Source: Fragilaria radians (Eukaryota > Bacillariophyta > Fragilariophyceae > Fragilariales > Fragilariaceae). Taken from it: a stretch of DNA of 19,424 bases. Within the stretch, counting starts at the first letter, position 1. Each line of letters begins with the position of its first letter. The translations under genes were made by a program, and so were the position numbers. The notes under the pieces were generated by a model that was given only the letters and a program-made list of their open reading frames with translations, ran no database searches and was not told the origin of the DNA. The stretch is taken from the NCBI GenBank assembly GCA_900642245.1, contig CAAAJI010000175.1, forward strand, positions 16,482-35,905. The letters are read 5' to 3'. Positions 1 to 10,000 of the stretch are shown here, in pieces.

Positions 1-273
1 AGCTTCCATGGAGTCTCCTTGGATAATTGCCAAGTTAGTGAATATCTTCATGATAATTTCCTGCTGGCTCTCAAAGTGTGACATCTTGAATTTACCATTT
101 GCAGCAATTAGTGCAATAATCTATACTACAAAAATCAAACGCTTCGAAAAGAGCAAAATTTTTATTTCAGATTTTTCCTTGAGAATATTTGATATTACAC
201 TAATTTTGCATTTTTTCCGAACATTGATTTTGAAGGAATGAGTAGAGATAAATCAAGAATCAATATTTTCGTA
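1..273. other. left-edge spacer, no supported gene
   Basis: This stretch lies downstream of the minus-strand glycosyltransferase. A 77-codon plus-strand frame (8-241) is hydrophobic and AT-rich and resembles no family I know. On the minus strand an open frame starts at an ATG at 84 and runs off the left edge, giving 28 codons beginning MSHFESQQEI. It could be the first exon of a gene outside the window, but it is too short to call. I see no RNA gene here. Confidence 0.4.
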
Positions 274-1758
274 CTATAAGCCATATAGTTGTTTCATATC
301 AAAGCCATCTGGCGGGGGATTCATTGGTATGTACCTATTTACTGAGGAGCAATACCCCAAAAAGTATTCTTGGAGAAAGGATCCTTCATCCTTCGCGGCT
401 TCCACGTTGTATTTCTGTAGTTGAAGTTCCAAGTCCTTCCGTAGCTCAAACCATTTACGAAATAACAGTCCACACGTTGTGATATTTGTCAAATGCGATA
501 ATCGGTATGTTTCTTGTTCATTCTTTGGAATACGAGGATGGGGTAACTTGCATTCCCATGGCTTTTTGCAAGCGGTATAATGAACAGTTTTCACTAGGTC
601 AATAGGCGTGACACGACAGTCCTCACAATTCGTATTAGCCTCAAAGTTGCCATCTCGGGGATATTCACGACATTGCATATGATGTTCCATCCTTCTGGGA
701 CCTCTCCAAATCACATCTGCCACAACTTGATTCCACCTACAGACTGCGAGTTCTACAGCGGTATTGGGTCGAAAATGATCGTAATAGAATGCTACTGCCC
801 CCTGATATGCCATGGCACCTTGAAATCCTCCATAGCCCAATCCATTCCAACCCGAACCCTCCCCACGCCCAGCTGTATAATTTCCCAATCGAATGAAGTT
901 AACATATTGTTGTAAAACCTCGAATGAGGGCCTTGCGACGAGAAAACCACCTTGTACTCCCTGGTGTCGTTCCCAGGGTTGTGCTGAGGTGATGTCTCTT
1001 GTAAAGAAAGCATCGATACTGTCTGGTAAGACTTCATTGGGATGTTGTCTTTCCAATCGATCTCTAGCCGCCTTTCCTTCGGTGGAATCTTTTGGATAAA
1101 TCATGGCATCAAACAAATCATCCATGGGGGCCAAGACTGCAACATCCATATCCCAGTGTACTACTATCGGATAGTCTGTCAAGGTATAGGCATACAATTT
1201 GATGAATTCCGACGAGCCGCAACAGTTTTCGTCCTCCACATGTTGTTTGTACCAAACTCCTTGAATTTCGTCAACTTGTACCGGTGAGGGTTTGATAAGT
1301 ACCTTATATCCCAAACGTTTTAATATGTCGCCATGATTACGGCAAGTTTCATGAATAATCGCATACATTTGGTAATCATATTTGGAGACACCAGCCCAAA
1401 AGGATTGTTTATGAATCGAATGTCGAAATATAGCTGCTGCATCAAGGAATCCTGTGACGGATTTACTACATTTGATAAGTGAAACGACATGCGCAACCTT
1501 CGCGATTGGTTTCAATGATACTTTTTTCATCTGTTCTCTTTCATTTGATCCTGCAGTCTTGATGTCACTGAATCTTTCTTTGCGATCCTCCTGCACGGTG
1601 GGGTGTGGTCGACTCGAAGGAATTTTCATAGGCTTTGGATGGTACAACCACAAAGCTAAAACAAATAGATTGATGGACACTATTAATATAAGGATAATTG
1701 GTAAGCATTGTGAAAGGCGCAATTGGAAACCAGGTTTCTTGTATTTTGCCCTCATCAT
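274..1758 (-). CDS. membrane-anchored glycosyltransferase (GT8/glycogenin-like)
   Basis: Single-exon gene of 494 aa. A short basic N-terminus is followed by one membrane helix at about residues 19-39, the type II topology typical of Golgi glycosyltransferases. The lumenal part has a nucleotide-sugar-transferase core: the strand YPIVVHWDMD ends in a DxD motif (D203-D205) that in such families binds the metal and sugar nucleotide. It is followed by PMDDLFDAMIYP, then by GVQGGFLVARPS (267-278), as in GT8/glycogenin-type enzymes. A Cys-rich C-terminal block (CEDCRVTPIDLV, then CKKPWEC, about 378-403) is shared with the divergent neighbour. The start is the first of two tandem Met codons; the second works equally well. 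Donor and acceptor sugars cannot be read from sequence. The fold assignment is from motifs, so the exact family number is inference. Confidence 0.88.
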   Translation of the reverse strand: MMRAKYKKPGFQLRLSQCLPIILILIVSINLFVLALWLYHPKPMKIPSSRPHPTVQEDRKERFSDIKTAGSNEREQMKKVSLKPIAKVAHVVSLIKCSKSVTGFLDAAAIFRHSIHKQSFWAGVSKYDYQMYAIIHETCRNHGDILKRLGYKVLIKPSPVQVDEIQGVWYKQHVEDENCCGSSEFIKLYAYTLTDYPIVVHWDMDVAVLAPMDDLFDAMIYPKDSTEGKAARDRLERQHPNEVLPDSIDAFFTRDITSAQPWERHQGVQGGFLVARPSFEVLQQYVNFIRLGNYTAGRGEGSGWNGLGYGGFQGAMAYQGAVAFYYDHFRPNTAVELAVCRWNQVVADVIWRGPRRMEHHMQCREYPRDGNFEANTNCEDCRVTPIDLVKTVHYTACKKPWECKLPHPRIPKNEQETYRLSHLTNITTCGLLFRKWFELRKDLELQLQKYNVEAAKDEGSFLQEYFLGYCSSVNRYIPMNPPPDGFDMKQLYGL

Positions 1759-2118
1759 TTTCTTTCATTGTACGACCATCACATGGTAATATTGAAAGAG
1801 AGCCAGTATGGTAGATACATACAGTACCCCATTTTGTTAACCGTAAAAAACATCTAGGATGGCAGCCAAATGATGCAGACAATAAATTATGACCCATTCC
1901 CGCCTTTGTAAAAGTTGGATACAGTATTTGAAAACTCAAGAGTTCTCCATGATTTTGCTCTTGTGTGCAAATTGGTTGTTCATTCGGAAATCTAACGTGT
2001 AATCAAAGAAGTCTGCTATCTTTCATTTTGAAGGTGAGGTATTGTTTGTAATCACCACCAATTATTGGAAGAAAAGAAAACTTAACAACAGAAAGTTTTA
2101 CGGAAAAAGCGATATCTC
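1759..2118. promoter_or_regulatory. shared intergenic region of divergent glycosyltransferase genes
   Basis: This 360-bp spacer separates the starts of two head-to-head paralogous genes and must hold both 5' UTRs and both core promoters, so co-regulation is possible. I see no clear TATA box or palindromic operator. A 124-codon minus-strand frame overlaps it but has no recognisable protein features and is a shadow. Confidence 0.4.
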
Positions 2119-3525
2119 ATGTCTGGCCACACAAGTTCACAACAATGTTCATTTTGTCGTGTCTGTATGTCAGTAATTCTTTCTATATCCTTACTTCTTT
2201 GCTATCGCAACCTGCTCGCTATGGATGTGATCACTTTGACGACAACGATAAATGAATGGGCAGTAAGGACAACGAGTTCACCTATCCATGACGACGATGC
2301 AGTATCAACCCTATGGAATCACCCTCCACCACCTGAAATTCCTCCTACGCGCATTGCATATGCAGTGAGTGTCACATCATGCAATAAACCTCAGCTTGTC
2401 ATGGACGGTGCTTCTGTCCTTCAACATTCGATTCATATCAACTCCATTCGTAATCCCAAGAGTGTGTCACGGTATGACTATGATATGATTGCGTTTGTTC
2501 ATACGGAAGCCACAAGTTGCATTCAAATATTGAGAGATCTTCGGTACAAAATTTTTCTAAGAAAGGTTCCTATTCAAATTGATCAAATAAGAGGAAATTA
2601 TCGCCGATGGGCAAATACAACTGGTTGCTGTGGTGACAAGGAATGGTTGAAGTTATATGCATATACGATGACACAATATCCAGTCGTTGTTCATCTTGAC
2701 CTGGATTGTTTGGTCCTTAAACCTATGGATGATTTATTTGACGCCATGATTTTTCCAACGGCGGAGAATCATGATGCCTGGATTACCGCGCGACAACGTA
2801 TTCCTGCCATGTGGGTCAAATCAGGCGAACTTCCGATCAAAATCGACGCTTTCTTCACAAGAGATTATGGTATGGTGCAGATGCCAGGACGCCGAAAGCC
2901 ACATCAAATTGGTGTCCAAGGTGGATTTCTAGTCATACGGCCCAATATGACAGACTTTAAACAATACATCGAAATCATTTTAGAGGGAAACTACACCGAA
3001 ACTCAAGGTTGGGGGGAAGGTCTACAATATGGAGGATACTATGGGGCTGGCACAATCCAGGGTCTTGCAGCAATGTTTTACAGTCATCTACATCCGGAGC
3101 GGGCGGTAGAATTGAATCGTTGTATATATAACAATATGGCAGATGCACCGTACCCCAAAAAGTATGATACCAAACAATTTTCTCATATGAAGCTATATCC
3201 CTGTATCTCATTACAGGAGGTTTGTGAAGATTGTCGAAAGACCCCCATAGATGACATCGTATCAATTCATCTCACGAATTGTCTAAAACCATGGCACTGT
3301 CGTCCTCCTGGTAGAATGCCTCTTATTTGCGTTCAGCATTGGCATGAGTGGTATCGAATGCGATACTTATTTGAGGCAAAGAGTCGTAATGAGCAAGTAA
3401 ATGCACCTAGGATATATGTCGATCGGATGATGAATATTCAAAATATTTCTTTCGGATTCTGTAGTGGAATAGGTCCCTTAAATTATCATTCCATAAACGA
3501 AAGCATGTCTAAATTACAGCGATGA
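2119..3525 (+). CDS. membrane-anchored glycosyltransferase, paralogue of the divergent neighbour
   Basis: Single-exon gene of 468 aa, collinear with the minus-strand gene at 274-1758. Shared blocks are the DxD strand YPVVVHLDLD (D194-D196), PMDDLFDAMIFP, KIDAFFTRD, GVQGGFLVIRP (265-275), the Gly-rich LQYGGYYGAGTIQG, and the Cys block CEDCRKTPIDDI plus CLKPWHC. A hydrophobic helix at about residues 16-29 gives a type II signal anchor. The lumenal part has several N-glycosylation sequons (for example NTT at 166, NMT at 276, NYT at 291, NIS at 442), consistent with a secretory location. The stem (about 40-78) is short and Pro-rich, shorter than in the neighbour. The gene is intact, with no frameshift. 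Role: sugar transfer in the ER or Golgi; substrate unknown. Confidence 0.9.
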   Translation: MSGHTSSQQCSFCRVCMSVILSISLLLCYRNLLAMDVITLTTTINEWAVRTTSSPIHDDDAVSTLWNHPPPPEIPPTRIAYAVSVTSCNKPQLVMDGASVLQHSIHINSIRNPKSVSRYDYDMIAFVHTEATSCIQILRDLRYKIFLRKVPIQIDQIRGNYRRWANTTGCCGDKEWLKLYAYTMTQYPVVVHLDLDCLVLKPMDDLFDAMIFPTAENHDAWITARQRIPAMWVKSGELPIKIDAFFTRDYGMVQMPGRRKPHQIGVQGGFLVIRPNMTDFKQYIEIILEGNYTETQGWGEGLQYGGYYGAGTIQGLAAMFYSHLHPERAVELNRCIYNNMADAPYPKKYDTKQFSHMKLYPCISLQEVCEDCRKTPIDDIVSIHLTNCLKPWHCRPPGRMPLICVQHWHEWYRMRYLFEAKSRNEQVNAPRIYVDRMMNIQNISFGFCSGIGPLNYHSINESMSKLQR

Positions 3526-4519
3526 TGAAGATCAAGCGTGACCTTCCCGAGTATTGTGTTTACCAAATGGTAATTGGAATTTCCTTTAGTGCCATAATGC
3601 TACATGAGTTTTTCCTACAGCAAAAAATCATTGATGGATCTCCTCTATATCTTTGGTGTTTTGTCCTAGTATTAGTCATTCTCGGTCTTCACATGAGTCA
3701 TGTAAGCAATTTGACTACACTGTAGGAAGCTTTATTGATTATCATGAATGTAAAGGAAATAAGTTTTCGACAAAATCAACCGTACTTTCAAACTAGTCCC
3801 TTTAATTTAATCTTAAATACTATATGCCAGTAAGGCCAAACTCGCAACAATGCACAGGAAAGAATCATAGAATGATAAAAGTCATTGCTACAAGTACCAT
3901 ATAGCAAAGTTGACTCGCTTCTCAGATGTCAATAAGCTTTCAACTGCATAAAAGAATATTGGAATTCGAACAACGGAAAAGGAGAAATCATGGGGCGTTG
4001 TGTGACAAAGCCTCCTATGTATTGAGTTTCAAACACGTGTGTAGCTGTGAAATATTGATTTTCCACTCAATAGATTATACTCCATGAAGTAACGAGAAAT
4101 TTCGAAGAAGAAAATTTATGAATGACAACGTTAAATGAAATCACAAGTCTTTTTTCATTACGAATCATGGCCCCCCGAGAATAACATTATGCAACTCAGG
4201 TATAATGATCATTCAATCAGTATTTTAGTTTGAAGATTTGTTTTCTGACAATCGCTCCGAATTGTCATCATAAGGCTGAAGATAAAAACGTTCCCGATGA
4301 AAGATAAAGATATAGTCCTGTGCATACCACTAGTGGCACAGTCTCTAGTTTCTAATCCGAGGGTCCAATCCTAATATAACATCAATCCAATCAATGACGA
4401 TGCTGATTGCACTACAATATCCGAAGCAATACAAGTAGTCCGTAGCACGGAAGTGAGTGATTTAGAGTTTATGCAACTGACTGATTTTTCCCACGTAAGA
4501 AACCAAAATGCCCAATAAT
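3526..4519. other. intergenic region between convergent genes
   Basis: About 1 kb of AT-rich DNA holding the 3' ends of two convergent genes. A 67-codon plus frame (3522-3725) overlaps the stop of the glycosyltransferase at ATGATGA and encodes two hydrophobic stretches. It is most likely 3' UTR, because ATGA stop-start overlaps are not a normal eukaryotic arrangement. A tract near 4318-4375 faintly resembles tRNA A and B boxes, but its arms do not pair. Nothing else is supported. Confidence 0.4.
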
Positions 4520-5626
4520 TCACCACATGGGTGCGGTACCATCCATGTGCTTAATAGAGCGAATAATTCCATCCAATGCTACAAGAGTTCGTTCTTCGGC
4601 TGTCCTAGCTGTCAATAGTGCAGGACGAATTTCCAAAGCAACTCCCATTGCAGGTATAGGATTTATGAGAGCACCGACCCAGAATGCCCTTTCGGATGGT
4701 TCTTCCATGGGTGGGATTTCCCCCAAATCAAGGAGAAGTTGATCAATTTGGCCAGGTGATCGTTCACGTTCTCTAGCCAAATGAATCCAACGATCGATTA
4801 GACTACAAAGATTCCTTTCCTTTTCTTCTCCTTCTTTTGTCGTGGTTGATACTGCTATCTGAAAATTTGGACTGGTAAATTCTCGAGATCGTTGCATCGC
4901 ACGAGCGAATGCCATTCTATCTTCGAGGCTGGTTTCAGAGGCTTCCGTAGATTCCTGTTGAGAGCTGGATACAAACTCCACCCGGCCCTGAGTCCAGCCC
5001 TGAGGGGCCGTTTCAATTTCTCCTCGAAGGACAAATCTTCTACCACCCTTGAGCTCTAGCTGAATAGATGTTCCGTCTTCTGGAGTTCGAATAAATGATG
5101 GCTTTCCAGTAATCTGAACTTCTACTCCATGCATCAATTGAATAACTTCTCCGCTGCTTGCCTTAGCAACACCCAACATTCCAAAGGTCGGTCTTTCTTC
5201 TTGCCAGCGATCTTGTATCAGCCGAATAAACAAATCGTTTTGTACCTTAATTTTCAATACTTGTCGGGGTAACATAGCATCCAAAACTACGAGGGGTATC
5301 TTGGTTTCACGATCGGTGACTTGCTTCAATCGATTTCGAAGAGATTCCAGGAACTGCGAATCTGAATCCGAACCATCGTCGCTACCATCTCCCACTGACG
5401 TAGATTGATCGTTCAAAGAGTTATGCAATCCATCTTTCCAGAAATACCGAGGTTGAATTGTGAGGTGGTGGCTCCTAGACTGACAGTGTTCTCCAACGGG
5501 GCAATCAAAAGATATTGGATGGAGCATGAAACCTGAACTGTTCTCATTACATAGCAATGCCAATAATGTCACGTAGAAAAGCGAATAGATTACACGGAAA
5601 ATACTAAAGCCGAAGCTGCATCTCAT
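4520..5626 (-). CDS. stand-alone Lon N-terminal (substrate-binding) domain protein, probably plastid-targeted
   Basis: Single-exon gene. From the ATG at 5626 it encodes 368 aa; an upstream in-frame ATG at 5683 would add 19 residues. I prefer 5626 because the protein then begins with a classic signal peptide (basic start, core YSLFYVTLLALLC) ending near SSG-F, which resembles the diatom plastid-import 'ASA-F' motif. After an acidic Ser/Asp-rich linker comes a Lon-N-like domain. It opens with IPLVVLDAMLPRQVLKIKV, continues with a FGMLGVAKASSGEVIQLMHGVEVQI strand set, and ends in a helical part with WVGALINPIPAMG and LLTARTAEERTLVALDGIIRSI. The AAA+ and Ser-Lys protease parts of Lon are absent, so it cannot be a protease by itself. 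In other organisms such proteins are thought to recognise or scaffold substrates. The role here is inference. Confidence 0.82.
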   Translation of the reverse strand: MRCSFGFSIFRVIYSLFYVTLLALLCNENSSGFMLHPISFDCPVGEHCQSRSHHLTIQPRYFWKDGLHNSLNDQSTSVGDGSDDGSDSDSQFLESLRNRLKQVTDRETKIPLVVLDAMLPRQVLKIKVQNDLFIRLIQDRWQEERPTFGMLGVAKASSGEVIQLMHGVEVQITGKPSFIRTPEDGTSIQLELKGGRRFVLRGEIETAPQGWTQGRVEFVSSSQQESTEASETSLEDRMAFARAMQRSREFTSPNFQIAVSTTTKEGEEKERNLCSLIDRWIHLARERERSPGQIDQLLLDLGEIPPMEEPSERAFWVGALINPIPAMGVALEIRPALLTARTAEERTLVALDGIIRSIKHMDGTAPMW

Positions 5627-5683
5627 TTCGTTTTGAAAAAAGTGCAATTCAAGTCCATTATGTGAATTAATGTGATATGACAA

Positions 5684-6081
5684 ATGTAAGGTTAAGTATA
5701 TTCAGAATTTTCTTGATTTGCAACCACGTGTAAGTCTGAAAAGAAAAGACTACACGAGAGCAACAAAAGGCACTATAAAACATCATTTTATTGAACACTG
5801 TGAAGATACCAGAGGCCTACCTCGGAGGGAATGTGGAAGTCCTTGACAAGGATTGGAAAGGGAAAAGTTTAGGACAAGCACATTCAATAAAAAAATAAGT
5901 TTGAAAATCTGTTGTAAAGGTTTTGAAGCCCCCATCAAAATCCCAATGAGTAAAGGGCATGAATGTTCTGTCTGCATGGCAGCCTTGGGTATGAATAATC
6001 TAGTGTATGCATCATCTTAAAGGAGTGTATTGAACATGCGCTGACATAACAAGAGTGTAAAGAAAATGTTGTAATGTCTAG
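5684..6081. other. intergenic region upstream of the Lon-N gene
   Basis: Contains the promoter and 5' UTR of the minus-strand Lon-N gene. A 64-codon minus frame (5783-5977) has no recognisable features. The right-hand end may already include eroded retroelement sequence, since the reading frame of the adjacent remnant continues upstream of its first ATG to a TAG at 6079. Confidence 0.35.
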
Positions 6082-6600
6082 AGACTTTTCAAAAGGAGAA
6101 TCATCATGGATAACTCATATATTGATTATTCAATCCACCCAATCAAGGATTGTACAAGCTGGAATGATAGCTGTCATGAAGCTGAGGAAACAATGCTTAT
6201 TGACTTATCTTCTCCATCACTTTGTGATAATGAGATAAACTTGCAGGCGATACTGCAATGCTTAAGAATACTCCAGTTTAAAAAAGTATCTAAACGTCAG
6301 AAAACTGTATCGTGCTCTCTATATGGATGGGAACTAGTAGCATGTACGATGACACAGAATTTTTTTCCAAATCCTGTGTATGCTCCGATAATTTGGGGTG
6401 ACTGTAGATGAACCATACTTAATGTTATGGGGAAATAAATTATTAGTTTTAAATACAGATGTCCCATCAAGTCACCCAAAGAAGAAACGTGAGTCGGTTT
6501 ACATGACAAATTGCAGTGAAAAAATTATTTTTGTATTTATATATATCAAAAGTGAAGAGGGTGGCAATGGTTATTTGACAGAGCTTTAATCTAGTCAAGC
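6082..6600 (+). pseudogene. Ty1/copia polyprotein remnant (end of RT to RNase H), frameshifted
   Basis: Two overlapping frames give consecutive parts of the end of a copia-type Pol protein. Frame 1 (6082-6411) has FKRRIIMD, an acidic stretch with HEAEETM, then VSKRQKTVSCSLYGWELVA, which matches the conserved 'SKRQxTVxxSxxGxEFVA' entry into RNase H. After a frameshift at about 6355-6390, frame 2 (6393-6589) continues with FGVTVDEPYLMLWGNKLLVLNTDVPSS and PKKK, the usual 'GVPVDGPxxxxGDNxSVVxxSxxP' region. It then reaches KIIFVFIYIKSEE and YLTEL, matching the 'YIKSEDNxADILTKPL' end. The 'FVDADHAG' block between is missing or deleted, and the catalytic GDN Asp is replaced (WGN). No LTRs or target-site duplications are visible, so this is an old dead fragment. 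Comparisons are from memory of the family. Confidence 0.75.
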
Positions 6601-7056
6601 ATTTTGAAGAAATTATTGCTTCACATTGATAAATTTGTCAAGGCCATATCATTATATTTTGGTATAATTGATCTTGTTTGATATCTTAATTATTTCAATA
6701 AAACTGCTTTTATTGCTCTTTGTCACTTTGCAAATTTTCCGTGAACTAGTACTTATCCGCATCAGTGCGTGTGGCAAAATCGGCCACAAAAGATTAGCAA
6801 CCAAGGGAAAAACTTTCATGACCTTGCAAACTAGTATGTTGTGGTTTCTGAACAAGTCATCATATCACGCAAATGCAAGCTAAATATATGCAAAGATATG
6901 TGCTCTAGCAATTTCCCGGATTCAAAGAAATATGTAAATAGTCAGGCTATACAAGCAATACCAGAAAAACTGATCTACTGCAGCAAAAGCCTTCAAAAAA
7001 TACTAGGCTGAAAATTATTTTGTGAACCAAAGACAAATAATTACAATTCAGAGAAA
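6601..7056. other. AT-rich spacer after the copia remnant
   Basis: Very AT-rich, with poly-T and poly-A runs. It holds the 3' flank of the DUF1800-DUF1501 gene. Two short opposing frames (6652-6883) look like chance. It may include decayed LTR sequence, but no direct repeat partner was found in the window. Confidence 0.35.
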
Positions 7057-10000
7057 TTAAGATTCAAATACCTCAGATAATTGATACAATTTTGCGCCAC
7101 TTCCATGTCTATTAGGCATGCAGTAATTCAGATCTTCTTCTTTGTCAACGCCCATCCATTGAACCATAGGATTAATAATAGATTCCCAACTGAGCGTCGG
7201 GATTAAACGACCACGTCCTATGTTGTAGGGTCCTGAAGCAGTAATATCACTTGGATAATTGCCAAAGACTCTGCCTCCCTTGACAGAACCTCCCATCATG
7301 AAATAGTGGCCTCCCCATGCATGATCACTTCCCTCACTTGAATTAGCTGTAAGTGTACGAGAGAAGTCTGACGTAATGACAAGGCTAACAGATTGCCATT
7401 TGTTTTGCGACTTCATTTCTTCGTAAAAGCTTGATAATGCCTGGTTGAGTTGTGCGAAATTTGAGGCTAAATTTGCTTTCAACTTCCCGTGATGATCCCA
7501 ACCACTTAAACTGAGAAAGAAAACATCACGATCAGTACCACGGAGTTCTTGAGCTGCAATCAGGGTAGCAACAGCCTTTAGTTTTGAAGAATACTCTGTA
7601 TCAGAGAATGAATTGATTAACTTCGTCTTCTGAAGCACGTTCAAAATTGATTCATTATCGTAGACGGCCTTTTGTAAGCGTTGTGACCAAGTTTCCCCAT
7701 ACAAACTACTATGCATCTCTGTCGCGTCATTTAGCGCAGCAAGATGAGATCTAAGATCAAAGTCTTCATAGTCTGCCTTGGGATTGAATATGTTGGTGTT
7801 ATAAACAGGGACAATCAAGGGATCAACGGATTTTCCTGGAACGCCTATAGTAGCGATGGTACCATCTTGCACAGTGACGGGCTGAGCGTTGAAGCCCTTC
7901 CGATTCAGTAAATCGCATAAGCGGCCTAAGATACCTGTCCCGGGAGTTCCATTGAAGGGATCAATCTTTTGCGCTTCTTCCTGCATAGTGTTATGACCAA
8001 AGAGCGCAGTCTTGGTGAGTTGCCAATAATTGTTCTTATTGACTGGTCGATTTATAACTCCTGCATTCATAAAGAAAGCGAGATCGCCGCTCTTATAAAG
8101 CTTTTCCACGATCTCTAGTTCTTGATGGATAACAAATTCAGAACAAGGTTGATCAGAGGCTTTGATAAAACGAGTTCTTTCCTCGGTAGTCAGTGCAAGA
8201 CTTGTGCGCTCGGAATTATACTGCTCCACCAAGGTTTTCCCTTCGTTATTTTTAACCGAACATGTATGAGGAACCAACATGTTGTATGAGTCCATACCTC
8301 CATCTAAAAGGACGTAAATGAGTGCCTTGTAAGGTTTGCTAGAAGGTTTGGGGTCTTCGGGCTTTTCTCGCGCAATACCGCTTTTGCGAACTAAATTTGT
8401 GCTATGAAATTCAGGGCTCAGAATAATGAGCTGCTGAGCTTTAATTGCAGCAATATCAGCTCTGGGCTCCGCTGAAACAATTTCGTCAATCAGCTCTCGA
8501 CTGGAGAGACTTAGTCGGCCAGCCGTGAGAAGGGTTGCAAGCTCATCGGTGATTTTTTCCGAAGATACATCGTCAGATGGCCTGAACGTGGTCCTACCAA
8601 GACTCCGCGCGTTGTTACTGCCTACTCTAAATGAGTTACAGTCATAAGCGTCCCACCAATAGTATTGAGCAAATCCTCCTAGGCAGTTAACGAAGCCGTA
8701 CTTGACTATTGATAGCATCCCATTCAACATGTCAATTGTTCTCGGTCCTGTCATAACTTGACCTTCTGGTGCAACGAGTGAAGCTTGTGCCAGGGGTCCT
8801 GGAGGCTTGTATTCAGGTAAAAAGAAAGAAAAGACGTTGGGGTATGCGTGGGCCATTTCTCCTAGCTTTGAGTCAACATATATATCGAAGTCGAGAAATC
8901 CAGCGTCTTTTCCCAATTGAAATTCTAAAGCTCGCATCAAACCAATAACTTTAATCAGTGGCTCCTTCAGGGAGCCATGTGTAGGATCAGCGTCTAAAAG
9001 AACTGTCCGCGATTCTCTGTCGAGCAAAATGCATGCAAACGTTGCTGCTAAATCTCCATACTTTCCTGATCCGAAGGAAAAGTTTGAGCCCCCTCCTGAA
9101 AACTTAAATGATCCAGTTCGGAAGGCATTCGCGATTCTTTTTACGAAGCCAGGCGAGGGATTCGATATTCCAAAACGCTGGGCAAATCGAATTGAAAGGA
9201 AAGGGGCTGTATTTGAATGATAAAAATAATGTTCCAGCGCAGCATGCGTTTCATCATGAGCTTGATGTACCTCCCCATCAGAAAGACTGATAAAATGTAC
9301 GGGATTTCTAAATGAAGCAATGCTACCATCAATACTGACGATGGATTTTACATTTTTTCGGAATTGCTTCACGCCATTGGAATCGACAACTTCAAGAATA
9401 GTTTGAGAAGATATTTTTCCATTGAAATGATAATATTTAACCCCATTAATGGTAGTTGAAGTGGTGGCCGTACTCATCAAGGCTGGACTAAATGCTCCAA
9501 TTTGTAACGAAGAGAGCACTTGATCACGGCTTGGTCGATCTCCTTCAAAGTAAACTTGTGTCTCCTTTACAGACACATCACACACGCATGTATCATCGAC
9601 TGATATGCTACAAGAAGATATCCTTTTGCAATCAGTTAAGATTGCCTTACGGTGAGATTCACTGCTCCAGTCTACACGGAAAAAGGTCTTCGTTTCATTC
9701 TGTACATGACGTGCTATCGCTTGAGGCTCGACATCCCTTGGCGAGTGTACAATGCCGACGGTGCCATCAATATTTATTTTAGCCCTTAACTTGCAATTTG
9801 TATTGGTCCAAAAATATGCGTTGTTTTCGCAATAACTTCCTACCGAAGGGTCAATAGTGATATCGCATTCAGGTCGTGGCCAGCGGTTGCATAGTTGTTT
9901 GTTGCATCGCTTCTCAGCGCTTGCAAAAGTTATGCGTTCGCCCCAATACTGTTGGTGTTAAAGATAAGGAGCAAAAGAATGAGTAATATACTCAGGAAAA

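Noticed and set aside
1..84. 28-codon minus-strand frame running off the left edge
   Set aside because: Too short and without recognisable motifs. It could be the first exon of a gene outside the window, but cannot be supported.
1565..1939. 124-codon minus-strand frame upstream of the first glycosyltransferase
   Set aside because: It overlaps the real gene in another frame and runs through the intergenic region. No domain or signal features.
3522..3725. 67-codon plus-strand frame with two hydrophobic stretches overlapping the glycosyltransferase stop
   Set aside because: It depends on a stop-start overlap not used by eukaryotic nuclear genes, and no splice path clearly joins it to the upstream gene. 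Most likely 3' UTR.
4318..4375. Possible tRNA-like sequence (A-box-like tggcacagt, T-loop-like ggtccaatcc)
   Set aside because: The T arm and acceptor ends do not pair, and no full cloverleaf can be drawn.
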